Source of the DNA: Sporosarcina luteola
GTDB lineage: Bacteria; Bacillota; Bacilli; Bacillales_A; Planococcaceae
Direction: 5' to 3'
NCBI RefSeq assembly: GCF_007991495.1
Contig: NZ_BJYL01000020.1
Location: 1 to 64,000 of the forward strand
Length of the DNA stretch: 64,000 nucleotides
Positions 7,918 through 16,073 of the stretch are shown here, in pieces; the first letter of the stretch is position 1, and the number at the start of each line of letters is the position of its first letter. The notes under the pieces are model-generated. The model was not told the DNA's origin. It ran no database searches and saw only the letters and a program-made list of their open reading frames with translations. Both the position numbers and the translations under genes were made by a program.

Positions 7918-9027
7918 ATGAACGATCCTGTAGTTATAGTGGGAGCAGGTTTAAGTGGACTTCGTGCAGCATCTCTTCTTACTGCACGGGGGATCAAATG
8001 TATGGTTCTGGAGTCTAGGGATAGAGTTGGTGGAAGAGTGTTGAGTGCTTCTGACCCCAACAGACCTGATCTGGATAAATTTGACCTTGGGCCAACATGG
8101 TTCTGGCCGCAGTATGAAAGAGCTATTACCAATCTTGTTAAAGAACTGAATTTAGATACGTTCGTCCAGTACAACCAAGGGGCAATGCTTTCAGAACGCT
8201 CCCTGAGCGAGCCACCTGAGCGCCATGTACTGCCAGACAATCCCTATTCAACGTCGATTCGACTCGCAGGAGGGGTGCAGTCTCTTATTGTGGCCATAGC
8301 AGATACGATTCCTCCAGGGGTGGTCGAGCTAGAAACGCGAGTAACGGCCATTAGACAAGATGAAGCCGGCGCCATTACGGTTGAAGCAGATTTGGCGGAT
8401 GGAAAGCAAAAGCAAGTTTCGGCAAGTGCTGTTATTCTTGGGTTGCCGCCTCGTATAGTGGCGCGTCATATTGAATTTTCTCCTTCTCTCCCTCCAAGTA
8501 TTATCGCTGATCTAAGAAGCAAACCTACGTGGATGGCAGGACAAGCCAAGGCAGTTGCAATCTATGATCGTCCCTTTTGGCGGGATTCCGGACTGTCTGG
8601 ATTCGTATCGAGTTGGGTGGGACCTTTACAAGAAATCCATGACGCTTCCCCTGAAATAGGATCTGGTGCATTATTTGGCTTCTTTGGAATGCCAGCAAGC
8701 ACGCGCCGAAAATTGGGAGAAGATAAAGTTGAAGAACTGGTCATTGATCAACTGGTAAGGCTCTTTGGAACTTCCGCACAAAACGTAAAAACAATCTTAT
8801 ATAAGGATTGGGCTAATGACTCTGATACAGCTGTTGAGGAGGACATGACCCCACTTAGGGAGTTTCCAAGCTATGGTCAACCACCTATTGTAGGGGAGTG
8901 GGAAAAGAAAATTATCTTTGCTGGTACTGAGACGAATTCACAATTTGGTGGACATCTCGAAGGTGCGCTTCTATCAGCAGAACAGGCAGTTGTTGAAATA
9001 CTGGAATTAAAAAACAAGCCTTTATGA
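7918..9027 (+). CDS. Flavin-containing amine oxidase family protein
   Basis: A 369-residue FAD enzyme of the monoamine oxidase/NAD(P)-binding Rossmann-like family. The N-terminus has VVIVGAGLSGLRAAS and, about 30 residues later, the second FAD motif ESRDRVGGRVLS. The C-terminal FAD-binding block is IIFAGTETNSQFGGHLEGALLSAEQAV. It should oxidise an amine or similar substrate with O2 as acceptor; the substrate is unknown. It is shorter than typical 450-residue members. ATG 7918 lies seven bases after GAGG; ATG 7912 is too close to it. A single gene ending in a terminator. Confidence 0.88.
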   Translation: MNDPVVIVGAGLSGLRAASLLTARGIKCMVLESRDRVGGRVLSASDPNRPDLDKFDLGPTWFWPQYERAITNLVKELNLDTFVQYNQGAMLSERSLSEPPERHVLPDNPYSTSIRLAGGVQSLIVAIADTIPPGVVELETRVTAIRQDEAGAITVEADLADGKQKQVSASAVILGLPPRIVARHIEFSPSLPPSIIADLRSKPTWMAGQAKAVAIYDRPFWRDSGLSGFVSSWVGPLQEIHDASPEIGSGALFGFFGMPASTRRKLGEDKVEELVIDQLVRLFGTSAQNVKTILYKDWANDSDTAVEEDMTPLREFPSYGQPPIVGEWEKKIIFAGTETNSQFGGHLEGALLSAEQAVVEILELKNKPL

Positions 9028-9158
9028 CAAGCCAGTCAATAGAAATCATTATCTAAAACTTACGGGAGAAAGAATAGATCTTGGCAATGAAAGAATGAGC
9101 CCCTCTGTCTGTTCTTTTTTTCAGTAGGTTGATCAGTATCTATCTCCATTACCAAGTG

Positions 9159-9186
9159 GCCTTGCGATCTTCGTAAGGTCTTTTTT
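9159..9186 (+). terminator. Terminator downstream of the amine oxidase gene
   Basis: CCTTGCGA (9160-9167) pairs with TCGTAAGG (9171-9178, one G-U) and a run of T follows at 9181. It lies 130 bases after the stop codon; the sequence in between shows nothing recognisable. Confidence 0.65.
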
Positions 9187-9287
9187 GTATGCATAGTTTT
9201 ATTGAAATTCATGTGTACGTCTTTTTACCTTTGAAAAGGTAGGATCGAGCTCTTTCCGTGACTTTAGTCTATTTTCCGAAAAATTAA

Positions 9288-9340
9288 TTGACAATGATTC
9301 TCATTATCAACTATACTCGATTAAGTGAGAATGGTTCTCA
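9288..9340 (+). promoter_or_regulatory. Iron-responsive promoter with two Fur boxes
   Basis: TTGACA (9288-9293) and TATACT (9312-9317) are 18 bases apart. Between and over them lies TGACAATGATTCTCATTATC (9289-9308), a near-perfect Fur box. A second palindrome, TGAGAATGGTTCTCA (9326-9340), covers the expected transcription start. Two boxes on one promoter imply tight repression when iron is plentiful. Confidence 0.9.
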
Positions 9341-9361
9341 AATAAAAGGAGGGAAAACACA

Positions 9362-10366
9362 TTGAAAAAGCTGTTTATTTTCATAGCATTAATAGCTGTC
9401 GTTGCAGTATTGACGGCATGCGGGGAAGATTCGACTGGAGAAAAAGCGAATGCCGAGACGGTGAACAAAGAAAGCGTAGAGTCATCGTCGGATTCTCAAG
9501 TAGAAGATTCAATTGATAATAAAAATATTGAAGTGACAGATAGTACAGGCCGCTCGGTAGCTTTTGAGGAACAACCTCAATCATTTGCGGCTCTAAGTTC
9601 CGGGGATATCGATATTTTGACGGCGCTCGGCGCAAACGTGGTCGGACGGCCGACATCACAAGGGCCGGTTGCAAAGGAACTGGAAACAGTTGAACAGATC
9701 GGCAATCCGCATCAACCGAACTTTGAAAAAATCGCAGAGGTACATCCAGACGTGATGATTGCATCTGCGAGTATGAAGGCGCACGAAGCGAATCTTGAAA
9801 GACAGGGCATAAAGATGGTGTACACAGCAGCAAACAGCGTGAGTGATATACAACAAACAATCTCACTTGTCGGTCAGCTTCTTGGGAAAGATGATGATGC
9901 AAAATCGCTTAACGACAAAATCGATCAGGATTTGGCAACAGGGAAGGAAGGACTCGGAAATAAGGGGACAAAAGCATTGCTCGTATATGGAGCGCCAGGG
10001 ACATATCTTGCTGCATTGCCTAATTCACTTTCAGGCGACCTGCTGGAGCTGGCAGGCGGAGAGAATATCGCAAGTGACTTCCCGAATGAAGATAACTATC
10101 CGCAATATGCAAGCTTAAGTGTCGAAAAAATTATTGAGCGTAATCCGGAAGTCGTCATGCTCATTACGCATGGAGATCCGCAAGCGGTGAAAGCTGCATT
10201 CGAAGAGGAAATGATGAAGAATCCCGCTTGGAAGAATCTTGATGCGGTGAAAGACGGCCGTGTCGTCGTGCTGCCTAGTGATTTGTTCGGCACGAATCCC
10301 GGAACAAGAGTAATTGAGGCGTTTAATGTGATGAAGGAAAGCTTGGAAGAAGGCGCCGAAAAATGA
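9362..10366 (+). CDS. Iron-siderophore or heme ABC transporter, substrate-binding lipoprotein
   Basis: A cluster-A type II periplasmic-binding-fold lipoprotein of 334 residues. The signal peptide ends in the lipobox LTAC (Cys20), followed by an acidic Ser-rich linker to about residue 55. The binding domain then runs from EVTDSTGRSVAF to the end, with the usual linker-helix segments. First gene of the Fur-controlled transporter operon; it overlaps the permease start by four bases (ATGA). TTG 9362 follows AGGAGGG. The ligand cannot be fixed from sequence; the IsdG-type heme oxygenase gene downstream favours heme, while the family equally binds siderophores. Confidence 0.9.
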   Translation: MKKLFIFIALIAVVAVLTACGEDSTGEKANAETVNKESVESSSDSQVEDSIDNKNIEVTDSTGRSVAFEEQPQSFAALSSGDIDILTALGANVVGRPTSQGPVAKELETVEQIGNPHQPNFEKIAEVHPDVMIASASMKAHEANLERQGIKMVYTAANSVSDIQQTISLVGQLLGKDDDAKSLNDKIDQDLATGKEGLGNKGTKALLVYGAPGTYLAALPNSLSGDLLELAGGENIASDFPNEDNYPQYASLSVEKIIERNPEVVMLITHGDPQAVKAAFEEEMMKNPAWKNLDAVKDGRVVVLPSDLFGTNPGTRVIEAFNVMKESLEEGAEK

Positions 10367-11397
10367 TTACTGTTACTGAGCACGCCGAGAAAGAGCGCCA
10401 TCCGCTCGCCCGGAAACGCTTCATCATCTTCGTTTCGGTCGGTACAATGCTGTTCGTATCGGCAATCGCCAGTTTGATGATTGGAGCTGTATCCTTTTCG
10501 ATAACGGAAATTTGGAATGGAATCTTTTCCTCGGTAGATTCGTTGGAACGCAGAATCGTTTGGGAGTTGCGCGTTCCCCGGATGCTCATCGGATTAATCG
10601 TCGGGATGTGCCTTGCGTCGGCAGGGGCGATTTTGCAAGGCATCATGCGCAATCCGCTAGCCGATCCCGGCATTATCGGCGTCTCGTCGGGAGCAGGATT
10701 GGCTGCAACAGTCATAATGATCCTATTTCCGGCTTACATCATACTGCTTCCGGCAGCGGCGTTCTTAGGGGCGCTCGTCACGGCGCTCGTCATTTATGCG
10801 ATGTCCTGGAAAGGAGGTGCCTCACCGGTACGGATCATCCTTGTCGGTGTCGCAATTAATGCAGTGATCGGAGCCGCTATGAGTGCGCTTATGCTTCTTT
10901 ACAGTGATCGTGTCCAGTCCGTCCTTCCGTGGCTTGCCGGAGGAGTTGCAGGTGTCGGCTGGGTGCAGTTTGAAATGATCATTTATTATGCTATCGCGGC
11001 GCTTGTGCTCGCTGTGTTTGGCATCCCGCATATTCGCATCTTGAGACTGGGTGATGAAATGGCGAAATTGCTTGGCCATAAAGTGGAAAGGTCCCGTTTC
11101 TTCCTTATCCTGCTCAGTACGCTTCTAGCGGGGATTGCTGTGAGTGTATCCGGTTTGATCGGCTTTGTAGGACTCGTTGTCCCGCATATTGTAAGGACAC
11201 TTGTAGGAGGGGATTACCGTTATTTATTGCCGATATCTGCTCTCGGAGGCGGTCTGCTCGTCGTTGTTGCAGATACGATTGCGAGAAGCGCTTTCAGTCC
11301 GATTGAACTTCCGGTCGGCATATTGCTGTCCTTCCTTGGCGGTCCATTTTTCTTATATTTGATTCAGAAACGGAGGAATTCATTTGTTGACAACTGA
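10363..11397 (+). CDS. FecCD-family iron ABC transporter permease
   Basis: A 344-residue inner-membrane permease with about nine or ten hydrophobic segments. The FecCD signatures are present: RVPRMLIGLIVGMCLASAGA, GIMRNPLADPGIIGVSSGAG, and near the end GLIGFVGLVVPHIVR, the coupling region facing the ATPase. It forms the channel, probably as a homodimer because only one permease gene is present. The ATG overlaps the stop of the binding-protein gene, so translation is coupled. Confidence 0.93.
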   Translation: MITVTEHAEKERHPLARKRFIIFVSVGTMLFVSAIASLMIGAVSFSITEIWNGIFSSVDSLERRIVWELRVPRMLIGLIVGMCLASAGAILQGIMRNPLADPGIIGVSSGAGLAATVIMILFPAYIILLPAAAFLGALVTALVIYAMSWKGGASPVRIILVGVAINAVIGAAMSALMLLYSDRVQSVLPWLAGGVAGVGWVQFEMIIYYAIAALVLAVFGIPHIRILRLGDEMAKLLGHKVERSRFFLILLSTLLAGIAVSVSGLIGFVGLVVPHIVRTLVGGDYRYLLPISALGGGLLVVVADTIARSAFSPIELPVGILLSFLGGPFFLYLIQKRRNSFVDN

Positions 11398-12205
11398 ATC
11401 CCTGTCATTTAGCCATTCTGCTAATTTCCAGCTCGCTAATATCGATCTGGAAATTAAGCCGGGTGAGATTGTCAGTTTGATCGGGCCGAATGGTTCAGGA
11501 AAATCGACGTTCCTGCGTCTCATTTCCCGACTGATTGCCCCGCATAGTGGAACAGTCGTTTTAGACGGTCGGAGTATCGAACAGATGAAAACGAAGGAGG
11601 TGGCGAAAACACTTGCGATGCTTCCGCAAATGCAAGATCACCAGCTCGATTTGACGGTCGGCGAACTAGTTGAATTCGGCAGGCATCCCCATCGCAAAAC
11701 GTATGGAAAGCCATCGCATGAGGATGAAGAGATGGTCGAGTGGGCGCTTTCGGTAACGAAATTATCATCTTATCGGAATAGGATGCTTCATTCACTTTCA
11801 GGAGGTGAGCGGCAACGCGCATGGATTGCAATGGCAATTGCCCAACATCCGAAAATCCTGCTGCTGGACGAACCGACGACATACCTTGATATCTCTCACC
11901 AGCTGGAAGTGATGGAGCTCGTCAGGTCCCTTAATGAAACATCGGGGATGACCGTTGTCATGGTGCTTCATGACATTAATCAGGCTGCGAGATACAGTGA
12001 CCGGCTTATCGTTCTGAAAGAGGGGCAGGTCCGGTTTGATGGGATTCCTCAATGTGTTTTTTGCCAGGATATGTTTCGCTCGATCTTTGAGATTGAAGCA
12101 GATATTTTCATGAAAGATGGATTGTATTTTTTCTCTCCAAAAAAATTGCGGAAGGGTGATTGTTGTGAGACAGGAAGGTATGAAAAAAGAACAGTTGGAC
12201 ATTGA
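11384..12205 (+). CDS. Iron ABC transporter ATP-binding protein (FecE type)
   Basis: A 273-residue ATPase. Walker A is GPNGSGKST, the Q-loop lies around MLPQMQDHQLDLTVGE, the ABC signature is LSGGERQR, Walker B is ILLLDEPTTYLD and the H-loop is VLHDINQAARYSD. It energises the FecCD permease. TTG 11384 follows GGAGGAATTCAT inside the end of the permease gene. The 3' end overlaps the ankyrin gene by about 40 bases. Confidence 0.93.
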   Translation: MLTTESLSFSHSANFQLANIDLEIKPGEIVSLIGPNGSGKSTFLRLISRLIAPHSGTVVLDGRSIEQMKTKEVAKTLAMLPQMQDHQLDLTVGELVEFGRHPHRKTYGKPSHEDEEMVEWALSVTKLSSYRNRMLHSLSGGERQRAWIAMAIAQHPKILLLDEPTTYLDISHQLEVMELVRSLNETSGMTVVMVLHDINQAARYSDRLIVLKEGQVRFDGIPQCVFCQDMFRSIFEIEADIFMKDGLYFFSPKKLRKGDCCETGRYEKRTVGH

Positions 12206-12590
12206 ACTTGTCCGTGCATTTGTTGTTGCGGCGCATGGGAATTTATCAGAGGTGAAAGTCTTGCTTCAGCAAGAGCCGGGACTTGTCAACGCGGTTATGA
12301 ACTGGGGCGGCAACGACTGGGAAAGCGGCTTGGGCGCGGCTGCCCATACAGGCAACCGGGATATCGCGGAATACTTAATCGAGCGTGGCGCATGGATCGA
12401 TATTTTTGCAGCGGCGATGCTCGGCAAACTCGACATTGTAAAAAGCATTCTTGCCAGCTTCCCGGATATGATTCATTCGACAGGACCGCACGGCATCCCA
12501 TTGATTCGTCACGCGGAGCGCGGAGGAGAAGAGGCATACGCCGTACTCGAGTACTTACAAGATGTTCTTAAAAGTCCACAACCATTATGA
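12165..12590 (+). CDS. Ankyrin-repeat protein in the iron operon
   Basis: A 141-residue soluble protein with ankyrin-type repeats: AAHGNLSEVKVLLQQEPGLVNA, AAAHTGNRDIAEYLIERGAWIDIF and AAMLGKLDIVKSILASFPDMIHS. Such repeats bind proteins; no enzyme motif is visible. GTG 12165, nine bases after GGAAGG, is preferred; ATG 12180 is internal and crowded by AGGAAGG. The gene starts inside the ATPase gene and ends 15 bases before the heme monooxygenase, so it is cotranscribed. A role as adaptor or regulator of iron or heme handling is only inferred from position. Confidence 0.8.
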   Translation: MRQEGMKKEQLDIELVRAFVVAAHGNLSEVKVLLQQEPGLVNAVMNWGGNDWESGLGAAAHTGNRDIAEYLIERGAWIDIFAAAMLGKLDIVKSILASFPDMIHSTGPHGIPLIRHAERGGEEAYAVLEYLQDVLKSPQPL

Positions 12591-12605
12591 AAGGGAGGCA
12601 TTAAC

Positions 12606-12950
12606 ATGCAAATGATGACAGCTGTCAACACAATACGTATTGAAAAGGGGAGAGGGGAGGAAGTTGCAAGCCGTTTTGCCGTGGCAAAGTCGGTGCATAC
12701 GTTTAAAGGTTTCATCCGTATGGAAGTGTGGATGAAGGAAGATTCCCCGGAATACGATGAATTGAAAGTATGTACAACATGGGAAGACCATAGCTATTTC
12801 AATAACTGGCTCAAAAGCCGGCAAGCCGAAAAGGCACATGGCGGGGGCCGTTCGAAAGAATCCGAAGGCAACAGCCCGATTTTAGGAAGTGAACTGACGA
12901 CATTCGCAGTGAAAGTGCAGCATCTCCCAGCGATTGAAGTGAAATCATAA
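12606..12950 (+). CDS. IsdG-type heme-degrading monooxygenase
   Basis: A 114-residue ferredoxin-like-fold protein of the antibiotic-biosynthesis-monooxygenase superfamily. The IsdG catalytic triad N7/W67/H77 is found one residue later here as N8, W68 (NNWLKS) and H78 (KAHGG), and the C-terminal RSKESEGNSPI matches IsdG/IsdI. These cytoplasmic enzymes open heme and free its iron. As last gene of the Fur-controlled transporter operon it suggests that heme is the imported iron source. RBS AAAGGGAGG before ATG 12606. Confidence 0.88.
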   Translation: MQMMTAVNTIRIEKGRGEEVASRFAVAKSVHTFKGFIRMEVWMKEDSPEYDELKVCTTWEDHSYFNNWLKSRQAEKAHGGGRSKESEGNSPILGSELTTFAVKVQHLPAIEVKS

Positions 12951-13023
12951 GAAGCCTCACCCGATTTCCGTATGGGCGCAGCCTTGTTTATGTTGCGTGA
13001 AGCGAAGCACCCACGAATGAAAA

Positions 13024-13054
13024 AGGAGCGTATGCATCAATGGCATACGTTCCT
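13024..13054. terminator. Hairpin between the heme and queuosine operons
   Basis: AGGAGCGTATGC (13024-13035) pairs with GCATACGTTCCT (13043-13054) in a 12-bp stem with one G-U. The plus side lacks a T-run; the minus side has TTTTT. It may end the iron operon inefficiently. Confidence 0.45.
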
Positions 13055-13071
13055 TAAATGCGTATAGGCGG

Positions 13072-13100
13072 TTCACAAGGATGATAAATTGAACTATACT
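13072..13100 (+). promoter_or_regulatory. Promoter of the queuosine operon
   Basis: TTCACA (13072-13077) and TATACT (13095-13100) are 17 bases apart. Transcription would start at about 13107, right at the 5' end of the riboswitch. Confidence 0.65.
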
Positions 13101-13107
13101 AGAATAA

Positions 13108-13151
13108 AGAGGGTTCGTAACCATCCCCTCTATAATAAAAACTAGGGAGGA
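13108..13151 (+). ncRNA. PreQ1 class I riboswitch
   Basis: The minimal preQ1-I fold is present: stem AGAGGG (13108-13113) with CCCTCT (13126-13131), a C-containing loop, then the A-rich tail ATAATAAAAACTA that inserts into the stem groove. The tail runs directly into the ribosome site GGGAGG (13145-13150), so ligand binding should hide it and lower translation. The following genes belong to queuosine synthesis, as expected. Confidence 0.88.
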
Positions 13152-13158
13152 AGTACAT

Positions 13159-13809
13159 ATGGAAAAAGCGGTAGTTGTATTTAGTGGCGGGCAAGATTCG
13201 ACGACTTGTCTTCTGTGGGCACAGAAGACGTTTGATAGCGTTGAAGCCGTCACTTTTTTGTATGGGCAAAGAAATAGCTCGGAACTGGATTCGGCAAAGA
13301 AGATTGCGAAGGATCTGGGAGTCGCTCATACAATCATGGATTTGAGTTTGCTGAATCAGCTGACGGAGAATGCCATGACCCGAAGTGATATGGAAATTGA
13401 CGAAACAGGTGAGGTGCCGAATACATTTGTTGAAGGCAGAAACCATGTTTTCCTATCCTTTGCGGCGATTTATGCAAAGCGGATTGGAGCGCGCCACATT
13501 ATTACGGGTGTAAGTGAAACGGATTTCAGCGGCTATCCTGACTGTCGCAATGATTTCATCAAATCATTAAATGTGACGCTCAATCTTGCGATGGATGCAC
13601 GTTTTGAAATCCATACGCCGCTTATGTGGAAAACAAAAGCGGATACATGGGAAATGGCAGACAGAATGGGCAGACTTGACTACATTCGAGAGCATACGAC
13701 AACTTGTTATAACGGAGTGATTGGTGACGGATGCGGCGACTGTCCATCTTGCAAATTGCGAAAGCAAGGGTTGGACGCCTATATGGAAAAGGGGTATGAA
13801 CGTGTATAG
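13159..13809 (+). CDS. queC: 7-cyano-7-deazaguanine (preQ0) synthase
   Basis: A 216-residue QueC converting 7-carboxy-7-deazaguanine, ammonia and ATP to preQ0 in queuosine synthesis. The PP-loop is FSGGQDSTT (residues 8-16). The C-terminal zinc site has Cys183, Cys192, Cys195 and Cys198 in [19 protein letters not shown] 13159 follows the riboswitch-gated GGGAGG. queD and queE, which sit beside queC in B. subtilis, are not in this window. The stop overlaps the next gene. Confidence 0.95.
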   Translation: MEKAVVVFSGGQDSTTCLLWAQKTFDSVEAVTFLYGQRNSSELDSAKKIAKDLGVAHTIMDLSLLNQLTENAMTRSDMEIDETGEVPNTFVEGRNHVFLSFAAIYAKRIGARHIITGVSETDFSGYPDCRNDFIKSLNVTLNLAMDARFEIHTPLMWKTKADTWEMADRMGRLDYIREHTTTCYNGVIGDGCGDCPSCKLRKQGLDAYMEKGYERV

Positions 13810-14389
13810 AGTTCTTATCTATTTATTATCCATCGTCCTTGCCAATGTCATTACAGCCAAATTTGCCCCGATGGAATTAGGGTTATTCATCATACCATAT
13901 GGCACGCTCTTCATCGGATTGACACTCGTGATGCGTGATATGGTTCAAAATAAATACGGCAGAGCAAAAACATATATGTGGATCGCTATTGCGCTTGCGC
14001 TGTCTGCGATTACAAGCCATCTTCTTGGGGATGCATTATGGATCGTCTTTGCTTCCACATTAAGTTTCATCATATCCGAAACGACTGACACGGAAATTTA
14101 TACACGGTTTAAATTTCCTTTTGTAAAGCGTGTCATGGTTTCAGGAATCGTCTCCGGTTTTCTGGACTCATCCATATTTGTCATCATCGGGATCGGTCCT
14201 TTAGGACTTGGTTATGTGCCTTGGGAACTTATTCCTTATGCAATCGCAGGCCAATGGGTTGCGAAAACGTTAATGCAGCTAATTGTCGCCGGGGGAATCA
14301 GGCGCTTTGTGATGAAATTAGGCATTTATGAGCCGAATATATCGGAAGTGCAAACTACCGTTTCGCAGGCAGTACAAACAACACGATAA
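13796..14389 (+). CDS. VUT family queuosine-precursor transporter (YhhQ/QPTR type)
   Basis: A 197-residue membrane protein with about six hydrophobic helices, of the DUF165/VUT family, whose E. coli member YhhQ imports preQ0/preQ1. Family motifs include [32 protein letters not shown], and [14 protein letters not shown]. It overlaps queC by 14 bases; ATG 13796 is used, with GTG 13802 a better-spaced alternative behind AAGGGG. Position in a preQ1-controlled operon between queC and queF strongly supports the transport role. Confidence 0.9.
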   Translation: MNVYRVLIYLLSIVLANVITAKFAPMELGLFIIPYGTLFIGLTLVMRDMVQNKYGRAKTYMWIAIALALSAITSHLLGDALWIVFASTLSFIISETTDTEIYTRFKFPFVKRVMVSGIVSGFLDSSIFVIIGIGPLGLGYVPWELIPYAIAGQWVAKTLMQLIVAGGIRRFVMKLGIYEPNISEVQTTVSQAVQTTR

Positions 14390-14404
14390 GGGAGAGACAT
14401 TGTA

Positions 14405-14893
14405 ATGAAGCAAAGTGACACAAAAGACCTGACACTACTTGGAAATCAAAATACCGAATACAAAGCGGACTACTGTCCAGAAGTACTGGAAACATTCGAA
14501 AATCAACATCAGGAAAATAACTATTTCGTAAAGTTCAATATACCGGAATTCACAAGTCTATGTCCGATGACCGGCCAACCGGATTTCGCTGCCATCTATA
14601 TTTCGTATATTCCGGATGTCCGAATGGTGGAAAGCAAGTCGTTGAAATTGTACATGTTCAGCTTTCGGAATCATGGCGCGTACCATGAAGATTGCGTGAA
14701 TCTTATTATGAACGATTTAATCGACTTGATGGACCCAAGGTATATCGAAGTATGGGCGAAATTCACACCACGTGGCGGCATTTCCATCGATCCATATTGC
14801 AATTACGGAAAGCCGGGGACGATGTTTGAGCAAATGGCGGTCAACCGCCTCATGCAGCATGATATGTATCCGGAAAACATTAATAATCGATAA
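14405..14893 (+). CDS. queF: NADPH-dependent preQ0 reductase
   Basis: A 162-residue unimodular QueF reducing preQ0 to preQ1. The catalytic Cys53 lies in [14 protein letters not shown], and the substrate/cofactor motif is ESKSLKLY. Other typical parts are [14 protein letters not shown] and [16 protein letters not shown]. It is cytoplasmic and the last gene of the queC-transporter-queF operon. RBS AGGGAGAG before ATG 14405. A strong terminator follows. Confidence 0.96.
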   Translation: MKQSDTKDLTLLGNQNTEYKADYCPEVLETFENQHQENNYFVKFNIPEFTSLCPMTGQPDFAAIYISYIPDVRMVESKSLKLYMFSFRNHGAYHEDCVNLIMNDLIDLMDPRYIEVWAKFTPRGGISIDPYCNYGKPGTMFEQMAVNRLMQHDMYPENINNR

Positions 14894-14913
14894 GTAAATA
14901 TTTGAAAAAAGTG

Positions 14914-14950
14914 ACAGGCAAGCTGCATGTGGATGCGGCTTGCCTGTTTT
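14914..14950 (+). terminator. Terminator of the queuosine operon
   Basis: ACAGGCAAGCTGCAT (14914-14928) pairs with ATGCGGCTTGCCTGT (14933-14947), a 15-bp stem with one G-U, followed by T. Confidence 0.92.
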
Positions 14951-14967
14951 ATTGGTGCTTCACACTA

Positions 14968-15174
14968 CTATTTCACATGAAATCCACTCGTCGACGTGAC
15001 CATCAATTCGATGATTTGCTTCGACATGTATTCAGGTTCCTCGGAGAAATCTTCCTCTATCCACCGAATAATGAGTCCCGCTACACCATGTGCTCTGTAT
15101 ATGTATAACCATTTTGGATTGAGGATTGTTCCTTCTGCTAACCCGTAGTCATATTCCGCGATGAATAGCTCCTC
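14968..15174 (-). pseudogene. C-terminal remnant of a TetR/AcrR regulator
   Basis: About 68 residues that read like the end of a TetR_C_8 ligand domain: RAHGVAGLIIRWIEEDF followed by EEPEYMSKQIIELM, compared with WYENGFNETPEEMSRKLHKI in the intact regulator at 2381-2956. There is no helix-turn-helix; upstream on the minus strand the frame runs straight into the 21-bp repeat array at 15169-15315. The gene appears truncated, with its 5' part replaced by repeats. Confidence 0.6.
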
Positions 15175-15315
15175 ATTCGCAATGAAGTTGATTAGCAACA
15201 AAAGCAAACTATCTTGCAAAGCAATGAACTCAATTCGCAACACAATCAAACCGATTCGCATCGCAATGAAAATCGTCTGTAACGAAACGAAGTCTGCCTG
15301 CATCACAACCTATTC
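15169..15315. repeat. Repeat array 4: seven degenerate 21-bp units
   Basis: Units start at 15169, 15190, 15211, 15232, 15253, 15274 and 15295. The best shared parts are ATTCGCA near the unit start and GCAATGAA near its end; the last two units are weak. Since 21 is a multiple of three, the minus strand reads as a hydrophobic seven-residue repeat (LRIEFIA-type) fused in frame to the TetR remnant. No ribosome site precedes that reading. Confidence 0.75.
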
Positions 15316-15359
15316 GCCTGCCCTCATTTCGACTAAAAATATAAAACACAGGCCGAAAA

Positions 15360-15387
15360 TTGGATAATCTTCATTCCAACCTATAAT
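15360..15387 (+). promoter_or_regulatory. Promoter of the glutathione peroxidase gene
   Basis: TTGGAT (15360-15365) and TATAAT (15382-15387) with a 16-base spacer, about 35 bases before the start codon. Confidence 0.6.
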
Positions 15388-15420
15388 AAAGGCATATGGT
15401 TACTACAGGAGGAATGAGAT

Positions 15421-15984
15421 TTGAGCATTTATAACTATTTGATAAGAAAACCTAATGGAGAAATTCTATCGATGGAAACATACCGTGGAAAGGCAATTCT
15501 GATCGTCAACACTGCGAGCCGTTGCCGATTCACCTATCAATTCGACGAGCTTCAGAAGTTGTACGAGAACTATAAAGAGCGGGGACTTGTCGTGCTCGGC
15601 TTTCCTTGTGACCAATTCGGGCAGCAAAACCCGGAAAATGGGGAAGAGTCGGCACAATTTTGCCAACGGAACTACGGCGTCAGCTTTCCGATATATGACC
15701 TTGTGCAAGTGAACGGGAAAGAGACCGAACCGCTATTTAATTATTTGAAACATGAAGTTCCATTCCGTGAGTTGGATGAGACGATTGCGACAGAAAAGAT
15801 GCTGAAATTGCGTTTGAAAGAGGAATATCCCGATTACTTGATCGGTCGGAACATCCGCTGGAATTTTACGAAGTTTCTTGTCGGTGCAAATGGAGAGGTT
15901 ATCAAGCGATTCGAGCCGACGGAATCAGATTTGGACATTGCGGCAGAAATTGAACGCCTCTTAGCGGAGCCGACTTTGGTTTGA
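15421..15984 (+). CDS. Glutathione peroxidase family (thiol peroxidase)
   Basis: A 187-residue GPx-fold protein reducing peroxides with thiols, probably via thioredoxin. The peroxidatic Cys35 sits in VNTASRCRFTYQ, and the partners Gln and Trp/Asn appear in FPCDQFGQQNP and WNFTKF (147-152). Two oddities are the FGQQ sequence where FGGQ is usual, and the variant RFTYQ for GFTPQ after the Cys. A segment of about 20 residues before RWNFTKF is longer than in short GPx forms. TTG 15421 follows GGAGG with good spacing. Single gene with its own promoter and terminator. Confidence 0.9.
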   Translation: MSIYNYLIRKPNGEILSMETYRGKAILIVNTASRCRFTYQFDELQKLYENYKERGLVVLGFPCDQFGQQNPENGEESAQFCQRNYGVSFPIYDLVQVNGKETEPLFNYLKHEVPFRELDETIATEKMLKLRLKEEYPDYLIGRNIRWNFTKFLVGANGEVIKRFEPTESDLDIAAEIERLLAEPTLV

Positions 15985-16015
15985 TTTAGCTGGATAGGGA
16001 ATTGCATGAAATATT

Positions 16016-16057
16016 AGGGGAGTCAATCATGTCGTACGATGATTGGCTCCCCTTTTG
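16016..16057 (+). terminator. Terminator of the glutathione peroxidase gene
   Basis: AGGGGAGTCAATCAT (16016-16030) pairs with ATGATTGGCTCCCCT (16039-16053), one G-U, then TTTT. A very similar GATTGGCT stem ends the genes at 37260 and 38354. Confidence 0.9.
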
Positions 16058-16073
16058 CATTTCTACAGTTTTT

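Noticed and set aside
12957-13446. Minus-strand readings opposite the preQ1 leader and queC
   Set aside because: They are shadows of the riboswitch region and queC, with no start signals or family resemblance.
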